NCBI RefSeq assembly: GCF_001953305.1
Contig: NZ_MTFE01000010.1
Span: forward strand, 4,843,933-4,878,052
Source of the DNA: Cnuella takakiae
GTDB taxonomy: Bacteria > Bacteroidota > Bacteroidia > Chitinophagales > Chitinophagaceae
Direction of reading: 5' to 3'
Length of the DNA stretch: 34,120 bases
Both the position numbers and the translations under genes were made by a program. Shown piece after piece: positions 14,921 to 22,438 of the stretch. The notes beneath the pieces are model-generated. The model was not told where the DNA came from, made no database searches, and saw nothing but the letters and a program-made list of their open reading frames with translations. Numbering within the stretch: position 1 is the stretch's first letter; each line of letters begins with the position of its first letter.

Positions 14921-17498
14921 AGTGTGCGTTTTTCTGGCAGATCCATTTGTGGAGCAATGCCAGTAGTTCCTGCTCCTGAAAAGGTTTGGAAAGAAAATCG
15001 TTCATACCTGCAGTGAGATAGGTTTCTTTTTCTTCACGCAGTGCATGTGCAGTTAGTGCAATGATGGGCGTGTCACAAAACAACTGTTCCCTGATGGCGG
15101 CGGTAGCCGTTACGCCATCCATTACAGGCATCTGGATATCCATCAATATAATATCGTATGCATGGCGGCTGACCATGACTACTGCTTCTTCGCCATTTTC
15201 GGCAAGGCTTACCTCCAGTCCGGCACTGCGCAGCATCAGCCGCGCCACCAGGCTGTTGAACTTATTGTCTTCTACCAGCAATACGGAACAGCCTTTCAGC
15301 TTTGAAAAATCGGGTGCCGCTTCCGGCTCTTCGGGCAGCAGTTGCACTTCGGGGACAATAAAAGGCAGGCAGATCCGCACTTCGGTGCCCCTACCCTCCT
15401 GGCTCTCGACTTCGAGGTTGCCTTCCATCAGTTCTACCAGCGATTTGGAAATGGGCAGGCCCAAACCCGTACCACCAAAGCGGCGCACAAAGCCACGTTC
15501 GCCCTGGCTAAAAAATTCTTCAAATACATGCTTCAGGGTATCGGCATCCATGCCAATGCCGGTATCGGTCACAGTAATTTCAATGGTGCGCCCTTCTTGC
15601 TGGTTTACGCCTAAGCTGCAGGCCACCAGTACCGAACCCTGCTCGGTAAACTTGATGGCATTGCCTACTACGTTGAGCAGTACCTGGTTGAGGCGGTAAG
15701 GATCACCCATCACCTGACCAGGCAAGCCGGGGGCAATGCTTACGGATAGCGTTACGCCTTTTTCTTCGGCCTTATGTTCCAGCACGTGCTGTACGCGTTG
15801 CAACACTTCGTGCAGGTTCATCTCCATGCACGCTATCTGCAGCTTGCCTTCTTCTATTTTGGAAATATCAAGAATGTCGTTGATAATGGTCAGCAGGTTG
15901 CGTGCAGCCGAATCGATGGTATTTGCATAAAACCGCTGGGTATCGCTAAGCTCTGTCTTCAGCAACTGCGCAGTGAGGCCCATTACGGCATTCATAGGCG
16001 TGCGTACTTCGTGGCTCATATTGGCCAGAAAGCGGCGCTTGCTCTTTGCCGATGCTTCAGCGGCTTCCTTGGCAACAATCAGGTCCTGCTCCATGGCCTT
16101 ACGGTAGGTAATATCTTCCTGGAGGGTAAAATATTTGATCACCTTACCTGCTGCATCCAGGATGGGCTGCCCTTTGATGCTGATCCAGCAGGGTACGCCT
16201 GCCTTGGTATAATCGAGCAGTTCACCACGGAAAGGGTTACCGGCATTTGCCTGGCTTACGATTCCTGTTAATACTTCGGAGTCCTGGTTGCGCAGCAGCT
16301 GGCTTTGTTTTTTACCCCGCACTTCCTCCAGGGTGTAGCCGGTAATTTGTTCAAAGCCGGCATTTACCCATTCAATCTCCAGGTCGGCATTGGTGATCAC
16401 CACACCCGAACTGGTATTTTCCACCACTAAGGCCAGCTTTTTCAATTCGTCGGCCTGGCGGCGGGCTTCCGATACATCGCGGCAGATACAAACCAGGTCG
16501 CCATCAGGCAACAGGGTGAGGTTTACTTCCTGCGTAATGATATTGCCGGTTTTGCTGATACCCGATGTTTCGCCACCCCAGTGTCCATTGGCTGCCAGCA
16601 CGGGGAAGATTTCGGTTTCTATACGCTGTACTTCGGTATCGCCATACAGGGTGCGCCAAGACTTGCCTAAGAGCTCTGCCTGTGATGCATAACCGAAAAT
16701 GGAAGCATGGGCCTTGTTGAGGTAATAGAAGTTGCCTTCTTTATTCAACAACCCGATACCATCCATCACGGCTTCGATGGCCATGTGCTGGCGGCGGATG
16801 ATGTGTTCCGATTCTTTTACATTGGTAATATCGTGGCCAAAACCTATGACAAACTTTGTTGCTCCCGCTGCGTCAAACACAGGCTGAAAGCTGCGCATCT
16901 TGTACAGCACCTGTCCATTGCGTACAAGCGTTTCTTCATAGTGTACCACCTTGCGCTGGCTGATACAGGTTTCGAATGCAGCATTACGTCCTTCCACCAC
17001 CTTGAGGTCCAGGTTGCGCAGCTGGCAGTATTCCGTTTCGGTCTTACCAATCATCCAGGCCCGCACCTCGGGATCCCTGATGGCCTGCTCACCTACATAT
17101 ACAAAACGGTGTGCAGCGTCGAACACCACAAGGTCGATGGGAATGACCTGTGCAATGGTTTCGAATAAACCAACCTGCTGGGCCGGCGGCAATGGATAAT
17201 CCTGTGCAACCTGCACCATACCCATTACACCGGCACGGTTGCCTTCGGCATCCATGATGGCACTAAGCAGGGTGGTGCCGCTCCCCTGCTGCAAAGCATA
17301 GGTACGTTGCAGGGGACCTGCCCCTGCCAGCACTTGTGCTATATCCTGTTGAATGGGAGCAAATGCTGCGGACTGATACAAACCCAGTTCTTCAAGGTTG
17401 GTACAGACCCTAGAACCTGCCGGCTGCTGCAGCAAAAAGCGATTGCCGGAAATAAGGTATTGCCAACCAATGATTGGATCAACCGGTGACAGATTCAT
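14913..17498 (-). CDS. Hybrid sensor histidine kinase with multiple PAS domains and a receiver
   Basis: The product is 861 residues from ATG 17498 (a GTG at 17525 would add 9). Order, in that numbering: a poorly conserved N-terminal sensing region (1-105); PAS-like domains at about 110-235, 238-350 and 355-475, the last two with clear PAS/PAC patterns ('GVVITNADLEIEWVNAGFEQ', 'GKVIKYFTLQEDIT'); HisKA with 'FLANMSHEVRTPMN' and acceptor H496; HATPase with N-box N613, 'DTGIGMD' and 'GGTGLGLPISKSL'; and a C-terminal receiver (about 736-855) with D744, acceptor D787 ('ILMDIQMP') and K838. No membrane segment is evident, so it probably senses a cytoplasmic signal. It is coupled to the overlapping Hpt gene. 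Upstream, TAGTTTTG at 17620-17627 gives a leader of about 90-120 bases. Confidence 0.93.
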   Translation of the reverse strand: MNLSPVDPIIGWQYLISGNRFLLQQPAGSRVCTNLEELGLYQSAAFAPIQQDIAQVLAGAGPLQRTYALQQGSGTTLLSAIMDAEGNRAGVMGMVQVAQDYPLPPAQQVGLFETIAQVIPIDLVVFDAAHRFVYVGEQAIRDPEVRAWMIGKTETEYCQLRNLDLKVVEGRNAAFETCISQRKVVHYEETLVRNGQVLYKMRSFQPVFDAAGATKFVIGFGHDITNVKESEHIIRRQHMAIEAVMDGIGLLNKEGNFYYLNKAHASIFGYASQAELLGKSWRTLYGDTEVQRIETEIFPVLAANGHWGGETSGISKTGNIITQEVNLTLLPDGDLVCICRDVSEARRQADELKKLALVVENTSSGVVITNADLEIEWVNAGFEQITGYTLEEVRGKKQSQLLRNQDSEVLTGIVSQANAGNPFRGELLDYTKAGVPCWISIKGQPILDAAGKVIKYFTLQEDITYRKAMEQDLIVAKEAAEASAKSKRRFLANMSHEVRTPMNAVMGLTAQLLKTELSDTQRFYANTIDSAARNLLTIINDILDISKIEEGKLQIACMEMNLHEVLQRVQHVLEHKAEEKGVTLSVSIAPGLPGQVMGDPYRLNQVLLNVVGNAIKFTEQGSVLVACSLGVNQQEGRTIEITVTDTGIGMDADTLKHVFEEFFSQGERGFVRRFGGTGLGLPISKSLVELMEGNLEVESQEGRGTEVRICLPFIVPEVQLLPEEPEAAPDFSKLKGCSVLLVEDNKFNSLVARLMLRSAGLEVSLAENGEEAVVMVSRHAYDIILMDIQMPVMDGVTATAAIREQLFCDTPIIALTAHALREEKETYLTAGMNDFLSKPFQEQELLALLHKWICQKNAHYV

Positions 17499-17619
17499 AT
17501 AGGTACGGTTTAGATGCTGCGGCACCCAAAACAGGAGTTGCCGGTGCGTCCAGTGCAGTGGCGGCGTTTTTGCTCCTGTTTCAAGTAGTTCAGCGGCGTA
17601 ATTTTACGATCACGCATAG

Positions 17620-17627
17620 CAAAACTA
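17620..17627 (-). promoter_or_regulatory. -7 promoter element TAGTTTTG upstream of the hybrid kinase
   Basis: A perfect TAnnTTTG on the minus strand, expected start near 17615. No -33 TTTG is visible at the right spacing. The 296-base gap around it (17526-17821) holds no gene that I can see. Confidence 0.45.
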
Positions 17628-17821
17628 CGAATGAACCCCAATCCTGTTTGTAGTAAAAAATCGAATTGTAGTAATTTATTTACAAGGCTGGCGTAAATAA
17701 ATCACTTAAGTGGAGACGCGATGTTCATGAATCTGAAAAACAACAGGAGCAACACTTAGGCATTACCGTTAGTAATAAAGCGTACCCAAAAACTACGGTA
17801 ACCGGCTTTAAGTCAAAGCAC

Positions 17822-18052
17822 TTAGTGCAGGTATTTAAACACGCGGGTACGATAGGCTTCTAGGTCACTTTCATTTCCCAGTTCATCAAACCGCGACACT
17901 TCGCCGCTGGGCGAAACACGCACCAGCAATACTACACCACCACCAATTACGGTGCGGCGGGCCCGTTCAAACATCTGTTCCAGCGCATCGGTATCGCCAA
18001 TGGTTTGCAGGTGTTCTACCTGCTGCACATCAATGGTATATTCCAAGGTCAT
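17822..18052 (-). CDS. Small hypothetical protein (76 aa)
   Basis: I do not recognise this soluble protein. It looks like beta-alpha-beta: 'MTLEYTIDV', a helix 'DTDALEQMFERARRTVI', then 'GGGVVLLVRVSPSGEVSRFDELGNE' and a final helix 'LEAYRTRVFKYL'. There is no signal peptide. The ATG at 18052 is 7 bases after a near-consensus -7 element (TACATTCG, 18060-18067), so the transcript would be nearly leaderless. It stands alone between the hybrid kinase and a terminator for the next gene. Confidence 0.6.
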   Translation of the reverse strand: MTLEYTIDVQQVEHLQTIGDTDALEQMFERARRTVIGGGVVLLVRVSPSGEVSRFDELGNESDLEAYRTRVFKYLH

Positions 18053-18105
18053 AATTCGGCGAATGTAAGTTGAATGGATGAAGCCGGTGGCAGGTCCACA
18101 CAGTA

Positions 18106-18137
18106 AAAAGCGGTTGAACGTCGGTTCAACCGCTTTT
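18106..18137 (-). terminator. Terminator hairpin downstream of the deoxyribonucleotidase gene
   Basis: A perfect 14-bp stem (18106-18119 with 18124-18137) with GTCG loop and A-tract at the left, which reads as a U-tract on the minus strand. It lies 157 bases after the stop at 18295. Confidence 0.75.
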
Positions 18138-18294
18138 GCGTATGCGGAAATTTATCCCATACCAGCCAGAAGCCTATTTGCGGTTTTGGTTAAAGTATGA
18201 TTGATTGTGTTCAAAACCCCAGTCGTTTGTCCCGGCGTTGAAGTGGCCCAAAAGCCGTACCAAAACCGGTATACTGCGGAGGCTGCTTCTGGAG

Positions 18295-18858
18295 TTACAA
18301 ACTATTGCCCCGGTAGCTGAAGGCCAGTTCTGTCTTCAAGGCCCGTATGGCCTCCTCCCAACTGCTTACCCGCTGGTGGTGTCTTACCTTCAGGTTGTGC
18401 GGTGCGGTAAACAAAAAGGTCTTACCCGGGAAGCGGTCCAGGTTTTTTACATGATCGTCTACCATATAATCGGTATTGATAATGGCCTTGGTACCGCAAA
18501 AAATGATATTGTGCCAGGAGATAAAAGGAAAATGCTCGCGCAGCCAATCCAGCTTTTCGGCAAGCGAGTTGGGGAACTCCATGGCCGCCGAAACGATGTA
18601 CACATCAAACTGTTCCATGAGCTCGGCTATGGCTTCCTGTGCGCCGGGCACCAGCGGTGTGGTGCGAAAAAAATTGGGCTGGTACAGGTAGCGACGCACT
18701 GCACCATCGGGGAGGCACTCGTCTTCGGGTAGCCCGTCGAAAGCGTTTGGCCCCAGGCGGATGCCACTTTCCCGGAAATACCATTCGCGGAACTGTGCCG
18801 CTGTATCGGCCAGCACGCCATCCATGTCTATGGCTATTGATCTTCGGCTCGTATGCAT
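18295..18858 (-). CDS. 5'(3')-deoxyribonucleotidase, HAD superfamily (NT5C type)
   Basis: The 187-residue product belongs to the HAD phosphatases that dephosphorylate (deoxy)nucleoside monophosphates and help balance dNTP pools. Motif I is 'IAIDMDGVLADT' with nucleophile D10 and D12; 'VYIVSAAMEFP' carries the motif II serine, a lysine follows in 'GTKAIINTDYMVDDHVKNLDRF', which also holds motif IV aspartates. The small C1-type cap between motifs ('FDGLPEDECLPDG...') fits the NT5C family. The ATG at 18858 is chosen because the fold starts there; 34 upstream in-frame residues were rejected. TATATTTA at 18865-18872 (minus) is a near-consensus -7 element just before it. It is cytosolic. Confidence 0.88.
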   Translation of the reverse strand: MHTSRRSIAIDMDGVLADTAAQFREWYFRESGIRLGPNAFDGLPEDECLPDGAVRRYLYQPNFFRTTPLVPGAQEAIAELMEQFDVYIVSAAMEFPNSLAEKLDWLREHFPFISWHNIIFCGTKAIINTDYMVDDHVKNLDRFPGKTFLFTAPHNLKVRHHQRVSSWEEAIRALKTELAFSYRGNSL

Positions 18859-18983
18859 AAGTGCCTTAAATATACCGGTTAATCGGGCTCGGCCCACACA
18901 AAGCTCATCGTAAAGGAAATGATAAAAAGAACCCGCCACCCGGAAAAGTTCGGAAAACAAATTTTTTTAATACCAACACACCG

Positions 18984-18991
18984 TACCTTTA
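18984..18991 (+). promoter_or_regulatory. -7 promoter element TACCTTTA for a short transcript
   Basis: Seven of eight bases match TAnnTTTG, and a T-rich stretch (18962-18968) sits about 20 bases upstream at the -33 position. Transcription would start near 18996. Confidence 0.45.
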
Positions 18992-19018
18992 TGGCTCACC
19001 AAAAAAAAGGAGGTATTC

Positions 19019-19066
19019 ATGAGTCTAGCAGCATATTCATGGAAGCCTTCGGTTAGTATCGCCTAA
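19019..19066 (+). CDS. 15-codon ORF with perfect Shine-Dalgarno
   Basis: ATG at 19019 encodes MSLAAYSWKPSVSIA and stops at TAA 19064-19066. AAGGAGGT at 19007-19014 is an 8-base match to the anti-Shine-Dalgarno of 16S rRNA, spaced 5 bases (from GGAGG) before the ATG. Such a site is rare in this phylum, where the ribosome's anti-Shine-Dalgarno is largely hidden. The peptide is too short for homology and has no run of one amino acid as in classical attenuators. An overlapping 21-codon frame from 18991 is less likely because its ATG overlaps the promoter. Confidence 0.4.
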   Translation: MSLAAYSWKPSVSIA

Positions 19067-19115
19067 CCGGGCTTAGTCCATCAAAATATCTGTTGATGCC
19101 CAAGCAGGCATCACT

Positions 19116-19149
19116 GGCCACCAGGTAAACCTGGTGGCCTTCTTTTTTT
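19116..19149 (+). terminator. Intrinsic terminator of the short RNA
   Basis: A perfect 10-bp GC-rich stem (19116-19125 with 19130-19139), TAAA loop, then TTCTTTTTTT. The next gene, DinB-like, starts 142 bases later. Confidence 0.88.
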
Positions 19150-19291
19150 ATAACAGATGCAGGGATTGGAATGGATGACAGGATGAAAAGCGATGTCTTC
19201 CGGGAAGGGCAAGCGTGCTTGTAGCAGGGGTTTTAGGATGATAAACAAAAGCACTTACCTTCAGATCCCTTTTACCAAAACCTTGATAGTT

Positions 19292-19807
19292 ATGTCCCTT
19301 CCCGAAGTATGGTTACGCGGTCCTTTGCCACAGATACCTCCCCCGTTACAACCTGTGGCACATGCCTTACTGCAGGCCCGCGAAGAACTGCAGGTTTTGC
19401 TACAGGATTGCACGCCCGACCTGCTTTGGCAAAAACCTGCAGGCCTTGCTGCCCCGGGCTTTCATTTGCGCCACCTGGCAGGTGTGCTCGACCGCCTTTT
19501 TACCTATGCCCGTGGTGAAGCACTTACCGAAGCACAGTTAGCCTACCTGCGCGCTGAAGAACAGGCCGATGGAAAGATTATTCCCTCCGATTTACTGGAA
19601 CATTTCAACAGGCAGGTAGACCAGGCACTGCACCAACTTGAGCAGGCTGATATTGCTACCATTACCCACTTCCGGGGTGTGGGCAGGGCACAACTGCCGT
19701 CTACGGTGCTGGGTCTTTATGTACATGCCGCCGAACATACCATGCGCCACCTGGGCCAACTGCTGGTAACCGTAAAAGTGTTGCAGGCAGGCATTACCGC
19801 AGGCTAA
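19292..19807 (+). CDS. DinB-family protein (metal-binding four-helix bundle)
   Basis: The 171-residue product has the DinB/YfiT-like four-helix bundle pattern. Helix 2 contains 'GFHLRHLAGVLDRLFTYARG' and the last helix 'HAAEHTMRHLGQLLVTVK', giving the widely spaced histidines that bind the metal in this superfamily. Such proteins are often thiol-dependent S-transferases, hydrolases or stress proteins; no specific reaction can be assigned. It is cytosolic, without signal peptide. The ATG at 19292 ('MSLPEVWLRGPLPQ') is preferred to one 99 bases upstream, whose residues are basic and unlike the family. It lies downstream of the short structured RNA, which could act as its leader if the terminator is leaky, but the gap suggests separate units. 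Confidence 0.82.
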   Translation: MSLPEVWLRGPLPQIPPPLQPVAHALLQAREELQVLLQDCTPDLLWQKPAGLAAPGFHLRHLAGVLDRLFTYARGEALTEAQLAYLRAEEQADGKIIPSDLLEHFNRQVDQALHQLEQADIATITHFRGVGRAQLPSTVLGLYVHAAEHTMRHLGQLLVTVKVLQAGITAG

Positions 19808-19811
19808 CAAA

Positions 19812-19834
19812 AAAGCCCGGTGGTACCGGGCTTT
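19812..19834. terminator. Bidirectional terminator after the DinB-like gene
   Basis: A perfect 10-bp stem (19812-19821 with 19825-19834) and 3-base loop. It is 5 bases from one stop and 11 from the convergent one. Confidence 0.8.
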
Positions 19835-19844
19835 ACTATCTTGA

Positions 19845-20093
19845 TTATTGCAGCAGATCGTCGAGTGGAATTTCATCGAGCCAGCTGTCCAGCCTTTCGT
19901 TGGGGCCAAATGCCTCCAGCTGCACAATGACGTTGAAGTGGTGGTGGTGGTGTACTTCCACATAAAACCCATCAACGGCATACAGTCGGAGGGTACAGAA
20001 TTCGGCTTCCCGCTCGGCCAGCAATATGCCCTGATGTTCCAACACATCAAACTGTGCGTCTTCGTTCATCTGGCGGAAATATCGGAGTGTCAT
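19845..20093 (-). CDS. Small hypothetical protein with a natural His5 run (82 aa)
   Basis: An acidic soluble product that looks beta-rich ('EFCTLRLYAVDGFYVEVHHHHHFNVIVQLEAFG') with an acidic C-terminus ('LDSWLDEIPLDDLLQ'). Five consecutive histidines (GTG repeats on the plus strand) sit within a predicted strand; whether they bind metal is unknown. The ATG at 20093 is chosen (alternative at 20069, 'MNEDAQ'); an upstream extension to 20231 is basic, atypical and discarded. I recognise no family. The 294-base gap to its right (20094-20387) holds a hairpin (20222-20255) and no gene that I can support. Confidence 0.6.
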   Translation of the reverse strand: MTLRYFRQMNEDAQFDVLEHQGILLAEREAEFCTLRLYAVDGFYVEVHHHHHFNVIVQLEAFGPNERLDSWLDEIPLDDLLQ

Positions 20094-20221
20094 GACTGCT
20101 TGTTGAATGCCAAAAATAATATATACGAATGCCCTTTTGGAAAGATTTCGGCAGGCAGGGTTTAATGGCCGGTCAACTTGTTTTTTCCTTGTTTGAAGCG
20201 CCTTTGCACCCTGATTGCTTT

Positions 20222-20255
20222 CACCAAACAAATAACGAAATATAGATGTTTGGTG
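20222..20255. repeat. Inverted CACCAAAC / GTTTGGTG pair
   Basis: 8-bp perfect complementarity (20222-20229 with 20248-20255) with an 18-base AT-rich loop. The motif matches the CACCAAA tandem array at 9491. Confidence 0.5.
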
Positions 20256-20387
20256 TTTGTTAATTCAGGTAAAATAAACTGCATTCAGTTAATCCGGCTG
20301 CCTGCTGTTCTTTCCACAAGTGAAAGAACGGAAGCTAAGCCCATGAATTATAACTGATATAGCCTATTTTTAAAAAAATCAAGTAAC

Positions 20388-20843
20388 ATGCGCACTGTTA
20401 AAGACATCCTGGACAGCAAGCCCCAGGCTTTTAATGTAATCGGCCCCGATGCGATGGTGATTGATGGGTTGAATATGCTTAATTCGGTAAACCTGAGCTA
20501 CCTGATTGTAATGGATGGCAACGAGTACCTGGGCATATTCAGTGAACGCGACTACAGCCGTAATGTAGTACTCAAGGGCCGCAGCAGCCGCACCAGCACG
20601 GTGGCCGAAGTAATGACCGTAGACCTGCCGGTGGTACACCTGCACGAAACCGTGGAGCAATGTATGCTGGTGATGAACAGCTACCGTACCCGCTACCTGC
20701 TTGCCTACGACGAACAGGAAAAATTTAAAGGCGTGATTACCATACACGACCTGCTGCGCCAGGTGCTTACCAGCAAAGAAGCCGTATTTGATACAACGGT
20801 TGCCGAGCAGCTGCTGAGCCACGACGAACGCGGCATCTATTAA
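20388..20843 (+). CDS. Tandem CBS-domain protein
   Basis: The 151-residue product is a stand-alone Bateman module of two CBS domains (about 1-65 and 75-140). Typical pieces are 'VIDGLNMLNSVNLSYLIVMDGNEYLGIFSERDYSRNVV' in the first domain and 'VAEVMTVDLPVVHLHETVEQCMLVMNSYRTRYLLAYD' then 'FKGVITIHDLLRQVL' in the second. CBS pairs bind adenosyl ligands (AMP, ATP, SAM, NADH) and usually regulate a partner; no partner is fused here. It is cytosolic. TATTTTTA about 20 bases upstream may be the -7 element. It precedes the SGNH gene by 44 bases on the same strand, but that gene appears to have its own promoter. Confidence 0.9.
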   Translation: MRTVKDILDSKPQAFNVIGPDAMVIDGLNMLNSVNLSYLIVMDGNEYLGIFSERDYSRNVVLKGRSSRTSTVAEVMTVDLPVVHLHETVEQCMLVMNSYRTRYLLAYDEQEKFKGVITIHDLLRQVLTSKEAVFDTTVAEQLLSHDERGIY

Positions 20844-20887
20844 GTACATCGCCCCTGCGGCGCACTAACGTTAAAAGAACCTTTGAA

Positions 20888-21556
20888 ATGCCTTTGTTAC
20901 AGCGATTGTTTGCCCTATGTTTTCTGCTGCTGGCGCATAGCAGCTTTAGCCAAAATACCGATGCTCCTTTTGCCGATGAAATAAAGGCCTTCGACCAGCA
21001 GGACGCCCACCAACCGCCTGCTCCGGGTGCCATTCTTTTTGTAGGCTCTTCTTCTATCCGTCTTTGGGCGGGCCTTCAGTCCGATTTTCCCAACCACCGG
21101 GTATTTAACCGCGGTTTTGGCGGTGCCAGCATTCCTGATGTTGCCCGTTATGCCCGGCAAACCATTTACCGCTACAAGCCGTCACAGATCATTTTCTATT
21201 GTGGCGAAAACGACCTGGCAGGTTCCGACACCATACAGGTAGCTACGGTAGTAAACCGGTTTACCAGCCTTTTCCACGAAATAAGAAAAGAACTGCCCGG
21301 TGTGCCCTTTGTTTTTATCTCCATCAAACCCAGCCCCAGCCGCGCTCATATCAAAGCCAAAGTGGTAGCCGCCAACCAGCAGATCAGGCGCTTCCTGGCC
21401 CGGCAGCAGGCCGCGCGTTTTGTGGATGTTTACCAGCCCATGCTGGGTGCCGACACCCGCCCCCGGGCCGAATTGTTTAGGAGCGACAGCCTCCACATGA
21501 CGGAGAAAGGTTATGCTATTTGGCGGGAAAAGCTGGCGCCTGTCTTACGCAAATAA
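20888..21556 (+). CDS. SGNH/GDSL-family hydrolase, exported
   Basis: This 222-residue protein has a signal peptide (1-21, 'LLLAHSSFSQ') and an SGNH esterase fold. Block I is 'ILFVGSSSIRLW' with the nucleophile serine near residue 54, block II 'NRGFGGASIPDV' provides the oxyanion Gly, block III 'YCGENDLA' the Asn, and block V 'SDSLHMTEKGYAIW' the Asp-His pair. All catalytic residues are present. The family contains carbohydrate acetylesterases and lysophospholipases; the GSSSIRxW form is common in Bacteroidota enzymes thought to deacetylate glycans. Substrate is inferred only. AACCTTTG directly before the ATG may be a weak -7 element. A terminator follows. Confidence 0.88.
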   Translation: MPLLQRLFALCFLLLAHSSFSQNTDAPFADEIKAFDQQDAHQPPAPGAILFVGSSSIRLWAGLQSDFPNHRVFNRGFGGASIPDVARYARQTIYRYKPSQIIFYCGENDLAGSDTIQVATVVNRFTSLFHEIRKELPGVPFVFISIKPSPSRAHIKAKVVAANQQIRRFLARQQAARFVDVYQPMLGADTRPRAELFRSDSLHMTEKGYAIWREKLAPVLRK

Positions 21557-21595
21557 CAAGGGTTGGAAATGGAAGTTACAGGACCAAAAAACTGG

Positions 21596-21617
21596 AGCGG
21601 CGGGAGCCGCTTTTTTT
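21596..21617 (+). terminator. Terminator after the SGNH hydrolase gene
   Basis: A 6-bp GC stem (21596-21601 with 21606-21611), GGGA loop and T7 run. Confidence 0.75.
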
Positions 21618-21648
21618 ATGGAAGCTTCTGCCGGCGTTTATGCCTAAC

Positions 21649-22092
21649 CTATTTTCTAACCAGGTAAATGCCCCCCAGAATCAATGCCACGCCCACCAGC
21701 TGAACCGGCGTGATGCTGCGTTGCATATTGCCAAGCCAGCCGTAGTGATCGAGCAGCAGGGCGGTCAGAATTTGCCCGCATACTACCAGGATAAAAGTAA
21801 GGGCCATACCCTGCCGCTGGTTGACCCAGGTGATATAGCCGAGGAACAGAGCCCCCAACACACCACCCAACCAGATGTACCAGGGCCCGGTGCGGGCAGG
21901 CCTGATGGCCACAAGGGCACTTCCGTTGGTCAGGGCATTGGCAGCCACCAGGCAGATGCTCCCGATCAAAAAAGACAGCAGCACACCTACCAGGGAGCCA
22001 CCCACCTGTTTGCCCAAGCGGCTGTTGAGCAGGGCTTGCACCGGCAGGATGCTGCCAGCCAGGAAAGTGAGCAGGGGTAAGAGATACTTCAT
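21649..22092 (-). CDS. YdcZ/DUF606-family inner-membrane protein (DMT superfamily)
   Basis: The 147-residue protein has five predicted membrane helices (about 2-22, 36-56, 72-90, 97-116, 128-145). Family features are the N-terminal 'GSILPVQALLNSRLGKQVGG', 'ALVSFxIG'-like 'GVLLSFLIGSICL', 'PWYIWLGGVLGALFLGYITWV', and 'ALTFILVVCGQILTALLLDHYGWLG', which matches the 'GQL...DhfG' signature of DUF606. Half-size DMT transporters act as dimers; the substrate is unknown. The ATG at 22092 is preferred over one 30 bases upstream. It is convergent with the SGNH gene. Confidence 0.88.
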   Translation of the reverse strand: MKYLLPLLTFLAGSILPVQALLNSRLGKQVGGSLVGVLLSFLIGSICLVAANALTNGSALVAIRPARTGPWYIWLGGVLGALFLGYITWVNQRQGMALTFILVVCGQILTALLLDHYGWLGNMQRSITPVQLVGVALILGGIYLVRK

Positions 22093-22290
22093 GCTTTTTT
22101 GTTTGGATGCAGGAAAATACAAAGAAGCAAAACACCACCCGCACAGCCCGGAAAAGACACTCAGGGATTGTTGCGCAAAAAATTTTTTTTGCGCCGCAGG
22201 TAATTATACCCGCCAACTGCCCAGCAAAAACCCTTACCGACAAAAACAAAGGTTTCGACTAATAAAAACAGTGGTGTAAACTTGTAATAA

Positions 22291-22298
22291 GACCTTTG
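22291..22298 (+). promoter_or_regulatory. Near-consensus -7 element GACCTTTG
   Basis: Seven of eight bases match TAnnTTTG. The expected start near 22303 would give the mini-ORF at 22322 a leader of about 19 bases. No good -33 element is seen. Confidence 0.35.
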
Positions 22299-22321
22299 TA
22301 AAAAGTCCAAAACCACCATCC

Positions 22322-22417
22322 ATGAACCACCTTTTTTCAACTCAGGCGCTACGGAGCTTTGCCAGACTCATCGCACTGCTTGCGATGTTGTTTTTCCTGG
22401 TTAACTTCTTTGCCTAA
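22322..22417 (+). CDS. 31-residue hydrophobic (single-span) mini-protein
   Basis: ATG at 22322 to TAA at 22415-22417 encodes MNHLFSTQALRSFARLIALL-AMLFFLVNFFA. The first 15 residues hold two arginines and are polar; the remaining 16 (LIALLAMLFFLVNFFA) are almost wholly hydrophobic and long enough for one membrane span, with positive charges on the N-terminal side. No Shine-Dalgarno is present. A -7-like element lies 24 bases upstream of the ATG and a very strong terminator 22 bases downstream of the stop, so this looks like a complete transcription unit. It resembles in form small membrane regulators or type I toxins, but nothing identifies a function. Confidence 0.5.
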   Translation: MNHLFSTQALRSFARLIALLAMLFFLVNFFA

Positions 22418-22438
22418 GGCGTCCTTACTGAAAAACCT

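Larger units (their letters stand above)
18996..19150 (+). ncRNA. Candidate structured short RNA with an embedded mini-ORF
   Basis: Between the likely promoter and a terminator lies a transcript of about 155 bases with a chain of hairpins. H1 is 19043-19047 with 19070-19074, then a TT bulge, then 19050-19056 with 19063-19069. H2 is 19079-19084 with 19093-19098. H3 is 19095-19100 with 19107-19112. H4, the terminator, is 19116-19125 with 19130-19139. H2 and H3 share bases and cannot form together, so alternative folding is possible. H1 overlaps the last codons and stop of a Shine-Dalgarno-led mini-ORF. I match it to no known RNA family. It may be a small regulatory RNA, a leader-type switch, or just a small mRNA. 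Confidence 0.4.

Noticed and set aside
18991-19056. 21-codon ORF beginning at ATG 18991, overlapping the mini-ORF at 19019
   Set aside because: Its ATG overlaps the likely -7 element and it has no ribosome binding site, whereas ATG 19019 has a perfect one.
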